64,000 nucleotides of DNA from Hymenobacter psoromatis. GTDB taxonomy: Bacteria > Bacteroidota > Bacteroidia > Cytophagales > Hymenobacteraceae. The notes under the pieces are model-generated. The model saw only the letters and a list, made by a program, of their open reading frames with translations. It searched no databases and was not told the origin of the DNA. The stretch covers positions 124,001 through 188,000 of the forward strand of contig NZ_JAIFAG010000001.1 in the NCBI RefSeq assembly GCF_020012125.1, in the 5' to 3' direction. Position numbers and translations under genes: made by a program. Positions 15,635 through 23,699 of this stretch are shown in pieces. Position 1 is the stretch's first letter; each line of letters opens with the position of its first letter.

Positions 15635-15929
15635 TGTGGAAAAGGTAGAGGGTGAGGGTAGACTGATTGGTACGAAGCAGGAAGGGCGGGGTTCAGTCCA
15701 GGCCGCCTTTTTTCAGTTATCCTGCCAGCCCATAAAAAGCCGCGCTGCCGAATAAAGTGAACCGTAGGCAAGAAGTAAGTAGCAGTAGAATAACGCCAAG
15801 CCAAAAAAAGCTGTTGCTCTCGCGTGAGCCACAATTTTTTTTAGCAACGAAACAGCTTGCGGGCCGCTTCGGGTAGGCCTCGCCCGGTGCGGCCGCTAGC
15901 CCGGCAGTTCTCGACAAGGGGAAGCTCGG

Positions 15930-17258
15930 CTACGCTTTTTCGTCGGCCAGCAGCGCTTCTACTTCGGTAGCCCGCACGCGCACCTGGCTGCGCTCGTAGT
16001 CGGTGGCGAGGGTGCGGTCGGCGGCCTCGCGGATGTAACTGACTTGCAGGCTTAACGTGAGGCGGCGGTCGGTGGCGCGGATGCGGGCGGCAGCCGTGCC
16101 GATAGCCGCTAGCAGGCGCAGGTACACGGCCACGTTGGCCTCGCCCGACACCCGTACCTGATTAAAGGCCGTGGCCACGTAGTCGGCGAAGGAGGGCTGT
16201 AAGGCTACCACGCGCACCCGGCCGTCGTCGTCGGCGCGCAGGGCGCTGCCGAAGTGGCTGCCGGCCAGCTGCGCCAGCAGCGTACCCAGATAGTCGATGC
16301 AGATGACTGAGGTAGTAGTGTCGTTGATGCCCGGCGAGAGCGCCTTGAGGGCGATATCCACGATTTGGCGCAGCCCAAAGCCCACGTCCTGCTCCACCGA
16401 GCGCTGGCTACCCAGGCTGAACTGCTCGTTTAGGTCGTCCGTCAGGTCTCTGGTGAGGGGTAGGGGGCCGCCCGTGTAGTGCGCCACCGACACCAGCGCC
16501 GCCCCGCGCGCCACGAAGCTGCCAATGCCGCGCTCCATGCGCACCACGCCGGACAGGTCGCGGGCCAGGGCCAGCAGGCCCTGGGTATCGACGCTCTGCA
16601 CGTAGCCGTTCTGAGTTGCCGGCACGGGCACCCAGACCAGGTTATCGGCCTGGGTGCCCGTGCCAATATCGTCGGCGTCATCGCCCAGCTGCTTCGGAAA
16701 CAGCCGCGCAATGGCCCGCTCCGTTTCGCGCGTCACTTCCCGCACAATGTTGGCCGCCTGAATAGACGAGGCCATGTGGTGAATGAAAAATACCAGTATC
16801 CCGATGCTTACCACCGCCAGCACCAGGCCACCCGTCACGGCCAGCGACGGGATGAAATTACCCTCGTCGCTGCCGCGAATCGTGCGCAGCACGAATAGGC
16901 AATACACGAAAATGCTGACGAAAAAGCCCAGCACCACCTGGTTGGTGCGGCTGCGCATAAAGTTGCGCAGCACCCGCGGCGTGTACTGGCTCGATACCTG
17001 AGCCAACGTGCTCAGGGTGAGCGAGAAAATAAGGGCCGCCACCGTCATCATGGAGCCCGCGATGGCCGTGAGCACGCCGCGCGCGCCATCGGCCCCCGCG
17101 CCAAAAAGCAGGGGGTAGTCGCTCACCCACTTGTGCCCGATGCGCAGGTCGAGGATAACCAGGCCGTAGGCTAGCCCCAGGGCCACGATAACCATAATTG
17201 TGGGCACAAACCACAGGCTGGAATTGAGATTGCGCCAGAGCGTGCGGAGTTTATGCAT
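15930..17258 (-). CDS. DUF2254 family membrane protein
   Basis: A 442-residue protein starting MHKLRTLWRNLNSSLWFVPT. Four hydrophobic segments lie at about residues 16-36, 60-82, 108-128 and 140-160, with the family segment SMMTVAALIFSLTLSTLAQVSSQYTPR between the second and third. The C-terminal half is soluble (about residues 175-442). It is a predicted cytoplasmic-membrane protein of a widespread family of unknown function. ATG 17258 is chosen because the longer frame is low-complexity read-through of the divergent promoter region. It is divergent from the amidohydrolase gene with about 100 nt between them. Confidence 0.85.
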   Translation of the reverse strand: MHKLRTLWRNLNSSLWFVPTIMVIVALGLAYGLVILDLRIGHKWVSDYPLLFGAGADGARGVLTAIAGSMMTVAALIFSLTLSTLAQVSSQYTPRVLRNFMRSRTNQVVLGFFVSIFVYCLFVLRTIRGSDEGNFIPSLAVTGGLVLAVVSIGILVFFIHHMASSIQAANIVREVTRETERAIARLFPKQLGDDADDIGTGTQADNLVWVPVPATQNGYVQSVDTQGLLALARDLSGVVRMERGIGSFVARGAALVSVAHYTGGPLPLTRDLTDDLNEQFSLGSQRSVEQDVGFGLRQIVDIALKALSPGINDTTTSVICIDYLGTLLAQLAGSHFGSALRADDDGRVRVVALQPSFADYVATAFNQVRVSGEANVAVYLRLLAAIGTAAARIRATDRRLTLSLQVSYIREAADRTLATDYERSQVRVRATEVEALLADEKA

Positions 17259-17320
17259 GCCCTGCCTTACTGTTGCGCTTGGCCGCGGGTTGTGTTGGGG
17301 GTAGGGCGCGTGGCCCCGCC

Positions 17321-17328
17321 TACCTTTA
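17321..17328 (+). promoter_or_regulatory. -7-like element (TACCTTTA)
   Basis: TACCTTTA, one base from TAnnTTTG, 29 nt upstream of the amidohydrolase ATG at 17358. A TTG lies 23 nt upstream (17295-17297). Confidence 0.45.
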
Positions 17329-17357
17329 GCCTCCGGCTGACCTCTTCCCTTTTCAAT

Positions 17358-18797
17358 ATGAAACTCACGCGCCTTTTGCTTGGCTTGTCCGTGGCCGCGC
17401 TGCTGATGGACTTCGGCCACCGCCCTACCCCCTTGCTAACATACGACCTGGTTATCAAGCATGTGAGCGTGGTAGACGTGGCCACCGGCCGGCTACTACC
17501 CGGCCAAGCAGTGGCCGTGACGGGCGGTAAAATCATGCGGGTCGGCCCCGAAAACCAGACGCATTATCAGGCCCGCCAAACGCTGGACGGTACCGGCCGC
17601 TTCCTGCTGCCCGGCCTCTGGGACATGCACGTGCACTTCCGGGGCGGTGATAGCCTGGCGGCGGCCAATAAAAAGAGCCTGACCCTATACCTGGCCCACG
17701 GCATCACCACGGTGCGCGACTGCGGCGGCGACCTCACGCCCTACATTTTCAAGTGGCGGCAGGAGGAAGCGGCCGGCACGCTGGCCGGCCCGCGCCTCTT
17801 CACCTCAGGCCCCAAAATCGACGGTCCCGGTGCCACCTGGCCCGGCTCGCTCGAAGTAGTGAAGCCCGCCGACGTGAGCCGCGCCCTTGACTCGCTGCAA
17901 AAGCTGAAGGTGGACTTTGTGAAGATTTACGACAGCAAAATCTCGGGCCCTGCTTACCTCGAAACCATCAGCCAAGCCGAAAAAAGGGGTCTGAAAACCA
18001 CCGGCCACATGCCGTACTCGGTGACCTTGGCCGAGGCCATAAACCGCGGCCTCGATGGCACCGAGCATTTATACTACGTCTTCAAAGCCTGCTCCAGTAA
18101 GGAGGACAGCCTCACGGCGCTGGTGCGCAACAGCCTCACTGCCAGCAAGCCGCTGGGGTTATTTGCGATGCTGCCGGCCGTGTACGATACCTACAGCCCG
18201 GCCGCCGCGCAGCGCATTTTCCGGCTCATGGCTAGCCACCACACGGTGGCCGTGCCCACGCTGGCCATCGGCAAAATCCTGGCCGAGCTAACCCCCGACA
18301 ACCACGCCCATGACACCCTTCTGGCCTACATCGACCCTAAAATTCAGCGCACCTACGCCAAACGCCTGGCCAGCGCCCGCACGCAGTCGCCGGCCGGCCG
18401 TACCTTTACCGAGAAGCTCGAAACCAAGTTTATGAGCCTCGTGCCGCTGATGCAGGCGGCCGGCGTCACGGTGCTGGCCGGCTCCGACAGCGGGGCGTTC
18501 AACTCGTTTACCTACCCTGGTGCCTCGCTGCAAGATGAGTTGGTGCTGCTGGTGCAGGTCGGCCTCACGCCCGCCCAGGCCCTGCGCGCCGCCACGCTCA
18601 GCGGGGCCACGTTTATGGGCGTGGCCGACCGCAGCGGCAGCATCGCCGAAGGCAAAGATGCCGACCTAGTACTGCTGAGCGCCAACCCGCTGGCCGATAT
18701 TCACAACACTCGAAAAATCGTGGCCGTAGTGTCGCGCGGCAAGGTTTACTCGCACGCCGAGCTGGGCAAGATGCTGGCCGCGATTAAGAACAAGTAG
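17358..18797 (+). CDS. Secreted amidohydrolase family protein
   Basis: A 479-residue metal-dependent hydrolase of the amidohydrolase/imidazolonepropionase type. An N-terminal hydrophobic signal (MKLTRLLLGLSVAALLM) suggests export. The beta-strand-1 metal motif HVH is at 91-93, FVKIYDSK supplies the bridging Lys, TTGHMP and GTEHLYY supply the next two His, and the strand-8 Asp is in LAGSDSGAFN. A C-terminal beta-sandwich reads GSIAEGKDADLVLL. Family substrates include dipeptides (prolidase-like), cyclic amides and organophosphates; the exact one is not clear. Confidence 0.88.
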   Translation: MKLTRLLLGLSVAALLMDFGHRPTPLLTYDLVIKHVSVVDVATGRLLPGQAVAVTGGKIMRVGPENQTHYQARQTLDGTGRFLLPGLWDMHVHFRGGDSLAAANKKSLTLYLAHGITTVRDCGGDLTPYIFKWRQEEAAGTLAGPRLFTSGPKIDGPGATWPGSLEVVKPADVSRALDSLQKLKVDFVKIYDSKISGPAYLETISQAEKRGLKTTGHMPYSVTLAEAINRGLDGTEHLYYVFKACSSKEDSLTALVRNSLTASKPLGLFAMLPAVYDTYSPAAAQRIFRLMASHHTVAVPTLAIGKILAELTPDNHAHDTLLAYIDPKIQRTYAKRLASARTQSPAGRTFTEKLETKFMSLVPLMQAAGVTVLAGSDSGAFNSFTYPGASLQDELVLLVQVGLTPAQALRAATLSGATFMGVADRSGSIAEGKDADLVLLSANPLADIHNTRKIVAVVSRGKVYSHAELGKMLAAIKNK

Positions 18798-18819
18798 CGC
18801 GGACTTTGCGAGTCCGCGC
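18797..18819. terminator. GC-rich hairpin between convergent genes
   Basis: GCGCGGACT (18797-18805) pairs with AGTCCGCGC (18811-18819) around TTGCG. It overlaps the last base of the amidohydrolase stop and lies 10 nt from the desaturase stop at 18830. It lacks a T-run, so it may be a transcript-end or repeat hairpin. Confidence 0.45.
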
Positions 18820-18829
18820 GTAGAACGAC

Positions 18830-19894
18830 CTACGCGCGGCCCATCTGGCGCAGAAAGGCCACGTGCGAGGCCACGGCCGAGCGCATTTTGGGGTATTCCT
18901 GGTAGGGTAGGCCAAACTCGGCGCACGTTTCCCGGATGATTTTGCTCAGCTTGGGGTAGTGCACGTGCGAGATTTTAGGGAATAAATGGTGCTCAACCTG
19001 AAAATTGAGCCCGCCTACCAGCCAGCTAATCAGGCGGTTGTCGGTGGCAAAGTTGGCGGTAGTGCGCAGCTGGTGAATGGCCCACTCGTCCTCCAGCTTG
19101 CGGGTGGTGGCGTGGGGCACCGGGAAGGCCGTTTGCTCCACGGTGTGCGCCAACTGAAACACGATGCTGAGCACGAAGCCCGCCACCGCGCCCGTGAGCA
19201 GGAAGCCCGCCAGCCAGCCGGCCCAGCCCACCGTGTAGATGGGCAGCGCCACGTACAGCCCCAGGTTCAGCACCTTAAAGCCCCAAAAAATGAAGTGGTC
19301 ATTGGTGCTCATCGGCTTGAGGGCCACGCTGCCAATGCGCCGGCTGAAGTACTTCTGGTAGTCCGTAAACAGCACCCAGGAGATGAAGAGCAGGCAGTAG
19401 AAAAAGCCGAAATACAGGTGCTGAAAGCGGTGTGCGCGGTGGCGCGGCTGGTCGGGCGTGAGGCGCATCCAGGGCCGGATATCGAGGTCGTCATCCACGC
19501 CGTCGATGTTGGTATACATGTGGTGCACGGTATTGTGCTTGGCATCCCACATGTAGCTGCTACCCCCTAATACGTTGAGGGTGAAGGCCGCCGACTTGTT
19601 CAGCCAGCCGTAGCGGCTAAAGCTGCCGTGCGCGCCGTCGTGCATCACGTTGAAGCCAATGAGGGCCAGCACGGTGCCCATCAGCACGCACTCGGCCAGC
19701 GCCCAGGGCCGCGGGGGCGTGAAAAAAATCAGGTGCACGTACAGCGCCAGTAGGCTGCCCAGCAGCAGCAGCGCCTTGCCCAGCAGCGCGCCGTTGCCGG
19801 TCTGCGCCTTGCCCGTGGTGGTGAAGTAATCAGCCGTGCGGCGCTTGAGTTCGGCGTGGAACGAGCGCGGGGGCGCAAATCTTGGCAAAAGCAT
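18830..19894 (-). CDS. Acyl-lipid/acyl-CoA desaturase, front-end (linoleoyl-CoA) type
   Basis: A 354-residue membrane desaturase. The three histidine boxes are clear: HDGAH (85-89), HNTVHH (120-125) and QVEHH (near residue 300, in GGLNFQVEHHLFPKISHVHY). The Q in the third box is typical of front-end and sphingolipid desaturases, though no cytochrome b5 domain is fused. Membrane segments lie at about 42-62, 68-85 and 175-230. It introduces a double bond into fatty acyl chains using O2 and an electron donor. ATG 19894 is preceded by a long leader carrying a hairpin and a TACTTTTG promoter element. Confidence 0.9.
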   Translation of the reverse strand: MLLPRFAPPRSFHAELKRRTADYFTTTGKAQTGNGALLGKALLLLGSLLALYVHLIFFTPPRPWALAECVLMGTVLALIGFNVMHDGAHGSFSRYGWLNKSAAFTLNVLGGSSYMWDAKHNTVHHMYTNIDGVDDDLDIRPWMRLTPDQPRHRAHRFQHLYFGFFYCLLFISWVLFTDYQKYFSRRIGSVALKPMSTNDHFIFWGFKVLNLGLYVALPIYTVGWAGWLAGFLLTGAVAGFVLSIVFQLAHTVEQTAFPVPHATTRKLEDEWAIHQLRTTANFATDNRLISWLVGGLNFQVEHHLFPKISHVHYPKLSKIIRETCAEFGLPYQEYPKMRSAVASHVAFLRQMGRA

Positions 19895-19998
19895 AAATCG
19901 GTAGAAAACCAGCTGGTTAGCCGCCGCGAAGCGGACCGCCGGAACGGGGCCGCATCGCCCATCGGCAGCTACAGCAAGCTTCTGCACGCTGCACAAGC

Positions 19999-20046
19999 CA
20001 AACGAGGGGGTAGGGAACCTGCGCTGCGCAAGTTCCCTACCCCCTC
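19999..20046. promoter_or_regulatory. 15-bp hairpin in the desaturase leader
   Basis: GAGGGGGTAGGGAAC pairs perfectly with GTTCCCTACCCCCTC around a 13-nt loop that itself can pair (GCGCTGCGC). The arms hold the window-wide GGGGTAGG motif. It lies just downstream of the predicted -7 box, so it would form the very 5' end of the transcript, about 105 nt before the ATG. Confidence 0.5.
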
Positions 20047-20047
20047 G

Positions 20048-20055
20048 CAAAAGTA
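20048..20055 (-). promoter_or_regulatory. -7 element of the second desaturase gene (TACTTTTG)
   Basis: The minus strand reads TACTTTTG, an exact TAnnTTTG match, about 150 nt upstream of the desaturase ATG at 19894. Confidence 0.5.
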
Positions 20056-20148
20056 CAACCCCGGTTAGGGTGGATAAGTGCAGTTTCCGGGCATCTGGCA
20101 GGTTAGCGGCGGCCCGCCACCTACCCGCCGCTGCCGGCCAGCCGTGCG

Positions 20149-21153
20149 TTAATTCGTGCCTTGGCCAAGGGCACCGCGCCAGCGCGCGGCATCCATTACG
20201 GTGGTTACGAGCAGGGCGTGGGGTAGCGTCACTATTGAGGCTACCACCAGCGCCAAACTAAACCAGGTATTAGCATCGGGTCGGTGGGCGGCCGCCAGGT
20301 AGCCCAGCGCCAGCAGGGCCACGCAACTCAGCAGCAGCAGCGGGGCCGCCCGGCGCAAAAAAAACACCAGCCGCGGCAGTAGCGCCGGGCCTGGGGCGGC
20401 CGGGGTGTAGCCCAGCCAGCCCGTGAGGCGCAGCACATGCTGCAGACTATGCCAAAATACAAAGTACACGCCTACCGATAGCCGGGGCGGCAACGCCACA
20501 AACAATCCCGTGAGCAGCAGCACCTCCAGCGCCTCGGTGAGCAGCCCGGCTCCACGCCGGTACCAGGCATACCACAGCCACAGGCTCAGATGCCCACCCA
20601 GCGTGAGTCCGGCCAGCACGTGGGCCCCAGTGGTAAAAGTGGTGGTGCCCAGCGGCGCGGCCCCCATAAACGTGAGTAGATTGTTGACTACCCCGGCCGT
20701 TTCGGCGGGCCAGCACCAGGCGGGTACCGCAAATATCAATAGGCCGCGCAACACGCTGTGCGCCAGCCACAGGCCCAGCGGAGCAGGGTTCGGACCGGGT
20801 GCGTCGGCCGAGCCCCAGTGCCATACTGTGAGCACCAGAAAAATGCCGACCGCCGGGGCCGGCCAGCGCCACCACAGTACGCCCACCACGCCAGCCAGGC
20901 CCAGGTAGCCTCCCAAAAAGCCGAGCCAGTAGCGCCAGCCGCTGCCCGCCCGCCCAGCGGCCGGAACCACCAACTGGTCACAGGCCCCGTGTGCCACGCC
21001 CAGCAGCACCATGCCCACCGCCAGCGGCAGGCTCAGCAGCCGCCCGGCCGCCGCCGGAAAAGCTGCGCCCAGCCCCGCCAGCGCGAGCACCGCGGCGTAG
21101 GAGTAGCGCCGCTGGGGCCAGCTGGAAGCAAAATCAGGGTCGGTGGCGAACAT
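20149..21153 (-). CDS. blh: Brp/Blh family beta-carotene 15,15'-dioxygenase
   Basis: A 334-residue polytopic membrane enzyme starting MFATDPDFASSWPQRRYS. The conserved iron-binding histidines of the family are seen in VAHGACDQ (His55), VWHWGSAD (His112), FVFWHSLQHVLR and LPHALLV. It splits beta-carotene into two retinals, giving the chromophore for the rhodopsin encoded directly upstream on the same strand. The rhodopsin stop is 93 nt away, with a terminator-like hairpin between them. ATG 21153 is chosen over the frame opening at 21207, which lies in that hairpin region. Confidence 0.93.
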   Translation of the reverse strand: MFATDPDFASSWPQRRYSYAAVLALAGLGAAFPAAAGRLLSLPLAVGMVLLGVAHGACDQLVVPAAGRAGSGWRYWLGFLGGYLGLAGVVGVLWWRWPAPAVGIFLVLTVWHWGSADAPGPNPAPLGLWLAHSVLRGLLIFAVPAWCWPAETAGVVNNLLTFMGAAPLGTTTFTTGAHVLAGLTLGGHLSLWLWYAWYRRGAGLLTEALEVLLLTGLFVALPPRLSVGVYFVFWHSLQHVLRLTGWLGYTPAAPGPALLPRLVFFLRRAAPLLLLSCVALLALGYLAAAHRPDANTWFSLALVVASIVTLPHALLVTTVMDAARWRGALGQGTN

Positions 21154-21170
21154 GGCAAAATGGTTGAAAA

Positions 21171-21215
21171 CCAAAACAGGCCGTTGCCCGGCAAAAAAGC
21201 GGTGCAACGGCCTGT
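21171..21215 (-). terminator. Terminator-like hairpin between rhodopsin and blh
   Basis: On the minus strand ACAGGCCGTTGC and its complement (21204-21215 with 21176-21187) form a 12-bp stem followed by TTTTGGTTTTC. Its place inside an evident two-gene unit suggests partial termination, so that much more opsin than dioxygenase message is made. Confidence 0.65.
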
Positions 21216-21246
21216 CGAAAGGGGCCGCGTGGGAGCGGCCAGTAGC

Positions 21247-22041
21247 TTAGACCATAACCTTTTCTCTGGCCCCAGCCCCCACGTCTTGCTGCGGGTGAGC
21301 CTGCACCACCGACTCGCTACGGGCAATGCTGTACACAACTAGGCCAAAACCGATTTTATTAACGGCGTCGCCGAGGTTATATATCAGGTCAAGGCTGCTC
21401 GACTTCAGTAGGTTGAGGCCGTCGGGCCCGAGCAGGCCACCGGGCATGGCCATGTAGCCAATGGGGTAAATTGCCCAGCCAGCAAAAATAAACCAAGATA
21501 AGTAGCGCACTCCTTTTTGCACGGCCACTGAGTCGGACTTAGCCGCCAGCTGCGCAATTTCACCGTACCAGGCCGAATACAGAATGTAGAGGTAGCCCAG
21601 CGTAGACAGCGCCCCCCACAGGTTCGAGTGGGTTTTGGAACCATCAGTGAAGGCCTCGCCGATGTAGCCGCACACAAGCATGAACACGGCCGCGATGACG
21701 AGCTTCCAAAGCAGACCGATTTTAGCGCCGGCAGACCGTACCAACAGATAAAATTCTATCACCATCAGCGGCACAGTCAGTGTCCAGTCGATGTAACGTA
21801 GAGCCACGGGGGTTTGATGGGTACTAAGGTAGTAGTCGCGCATGTAATAATAATGCACGGCGGCGATACCGGTAATCATTCCCGAAATCAAAAGGGAAGT
21901 TTTCCACTTATCGGCCACGGTGCTGCGCTCAAACAGAAAAAACACCGACGCGGCTGCCATTGCCATGTAGCCCGTGAAGAAAGTAAACGCAACTGGGTCA
22001 TCAACCGGGATGCGCATGACGTCAAGTAGGATGGTCTGCAT
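21247..22041 (-). CDS. Proteorhodopsin-type light-driven proton pump
   Basis: A 264-residue seven-helix microbial rhodopsin. Helix C reads RYIDWTLTVPLMVIE, giving the proton-pump triad Asp85, Thr89, Glu96 (D97/T101/E108 in green proteorhodopsin). His63 sits where the counterion-linked His75 is found. Met93 is at the spectral-tuning position and suggests green absorption. The retinal Schiff-base lysine is Lys229 in NLGDAVNKIGFG. By eye, Gly143 aligns with the Phe that blocks the carotenoid-antenna fenestration in proteorhodopsin. It pumps H+ outward in the cytoplasmic membrane. blh follows on the same strand. Confidence 0.96.
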   Translation of the reverse strand: MQTILLDVMRIPVDDPVAFTFFTGYMAMAAASVFFLFERSTVADKWKTSLLISGMITGIAAVHYYYMRDYYLSTHQTPVALRYIDWTLTVPLMVIEFYLLVRSAGAKIGLLWKLVIAAVFMLVCGYIGEAFTDGSKTHSNLWGALSTLGYLYILYSAWYGEIAQLAAKSDSVAVQKGVRYLSWFIFAGWAIYPIGYMAMPGGLLGPDGLNLLKSSSLDLIYNLGDAVNKIGFGLVVYSIARSESVVQAHPQQDVGAGAREKVMV

Positions 22042-22260
22042 GGGTAGGAAAATTAGAGGGTGAGGTACGTTTTATAAATAAGCAACTGATAGTTAATGTT
22101 TTTCATGAGTATCAAATAAGTGCCTTTTTTTGATAAAATTTTAGGTGAGGGCAGCTGAAAAGAGGGCTGATAGCGGCCCAGCCCGGCTCAACCGGGGCAG
22201 CCGCCGGGCCGGGCGGGCCGTAGAAGGCGAATGCACTCATTCACTTTTCCCCGTTCCGCC

Positions 22261-23532
22261 ATGAATCGCTTTGTGTTTCTGTTGCTTTGGGTTGGGGTCT
22301 GCCTGCACGGGCCCGTTGCGGCCCAGTCGGCCAATGGACTGCCCGCCCGCCCGGTGCCCTTCACCTTTGTTACTGACCAAGGCAACCTGCTGAGCGCCGG
22401 CGACGCCAAAAAGCTCGATGGCGGCCTGCGCAGCTACGCCGAGAAAACCGGTACCCAGGTCGTCGTCGTGACGGTGCCCAGCCTGGGCGGCCGCTCGGCC
22501 GCCGACTACGCCCGCGCGCTGGGCACCGCCTGGGGGGTAGGCCAGCGCGGCAAAAACAACGGCGTGGTGGTGCTGCTCAGTGCCCAGGACCACAAGGTGT
22601 CCATTCAGCCCGGCGCGGGCCTGGCCCGCGTGATTACGCCCGCCGTAACCAGCCGCGTTATCGGCGAAATGACTCCCGAGTTCAAGCAGGGTAACTACTT
22701 TGCCGGCCTGCGTGCCGGCCTCAACCGCCTGCTGGTGACGGCTAACCCCGGCTCGGCACCGGGCCAAGGAACGACCAGCGCCGCCACCACTACGGGTGCA
22801 GCCGGGGCCGCAGGCAGCAGCCTGAGCGACAACAATGCCATGCCGGACCCTGCTACCCCCGCCGCTACCCTCACCGAGCCGGCCGGGGCCATTCAATCCG
22901 AAACCGCCCCGGCACCCGTTTCGCCGGGTATTGGGATGGGCGCGCTGCTCATCGGGGCGCTGGTCATTGGCGGCATCCTGTTTTTCATTATTCGGATGTT
23001 TCGGAGCAAGAGCGCAGCCTCGAACAACGGCGGCACACCCAGTTTTTACCCCAACGCGAATGCGAATGCCCAGCCCAATCAGCCCACCTTCTACCCTAAT
23101 CAAAATGGCCCAACGCCCGGCAACTACCCCAACCAGGGCGGTAACACCAGCGGCGGCAGCGGGATGGGCGGCATTTTGGCTACGGGCGCGGCGGCGGCGG
23201 CCGGGGCCTACCTCGGCAACCGCCTGGGCGGCAGCCACGACTCGGGTAGCAGCGCTCCGCAGCAGTTTGGCAACAACACTAACAACAACAGTGGCCTGGG
23301 TGCCGGCGCAGCGGCGGCCGGTACGGGCGCGGCTGGCGACTATTTTTCGGGCCGCGGCGGCAGTAGCGCCAGCAGCAACGACGATAAAGCACCCGACTAT
23401 TTCTCGGGCAATGAGTCGAGTAATTCGGGTGACTATTTCTCCTCCGATAATTCGTCGTACGACGACACTTCGTCGGGCGATACGGGCGGCGGCGGCTTCG
23501 ACAGCACCGACGACAACAGCGGCTCGTGGTAG
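22261..23532 (+). CDS. TPM-domain (YgcG-like) secreted membrane protein with Gly/Asn/Ser-rich tail
   Basis: A 423-residue protein with a signal peptide (MNRFVFLLLWVGVCLHGPVAAQ). The TPM domain spans about residues 30-165 (VTDQGNLLSAGDAKKLDGGL, TGTQVVVVTVPSLGGRSAADYA, NNGVVVLLSAQDHKVSIQPG). A Pro/Thr linker leads to a membrane helix at about 225-245. The rest is a low-complexity Gly/Asn/Ser/Asp tail with repeated DYFSG segments (about residues 360-410). TPM proteins act at the periplasmic membrane and some bind Ca or affect photosystem repair or phosphatase activity; the role here is unknown. ATG 22261 has the signal peptide directly behind it. Confidence 0.88.
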   Translation: MNRFVFLLLWVGVCLHGPVAAQSANGLPARPVPFTFVTDQGNLLSAGDAKKLDGGLRSYAEKTGTQVVVVTVPSLGGRSAADYARALGTAWGVGQRGKNNGVVVLLSAQDHKVSIQPGAGLARVITPAVTSRVIGEMTPEFKQGNYFAGLRAGLNRLLVTANPGSAPGQGTTSAATTTGAAGAAGSSLSDNNAMPDPATPAATLTEPAGAIQSETAPAPVSPGIGMGALLIGALVIGGILFFIIRMFRSKSAASNNGGTPSFYPNANANAQPNQPTFYPNQNGPTPGNYPNQGGNTSGGSGMGGILATGAAAAAGAYLGNRLGGSHDSGSSAPQQFGNNTNNNSGLGAGAAAAGTGAAGDYFSGRGGSSASSNDDKAPDYFSGNESSNSGDYFSSDNSSYDDTSSGDTGGGGFDSTDDNSGSW

Positions 23533-23699
23533 CGCCGCTGGCGCGTAGCAATCAGGACCGATAAACAAGCAGCCGTCCGGTTTCGGGCGGCTGCTCGTGC
23601 GTGAGGGCAGCTGTTGGGCAAAATTGGTAAACTGCCTGAAAACCTGGTAGCTTGCGACGCGCGGCCCGGTGGCCGGCTTCACTTCTACCTCCTCTGGCG

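Noticed and set aside
15717..15917. Minus-strand frame with a hydrophobic segment (SFFWLGVILLLLTSCLRF)
   Set aside because: It opens with TTG, has no ribosome-binding site or promoter that I can see, and its first half is not protein-like. The 15635-15929 gap holds nothing else.
22237..23682. Long minus-strand open frame opposite the TPM-domain gene
   Set aside because: It is an Arg/Ala/Gly-rich shadow of a high-GC gene; the plus strand has a signal peptide and the TPM domain.
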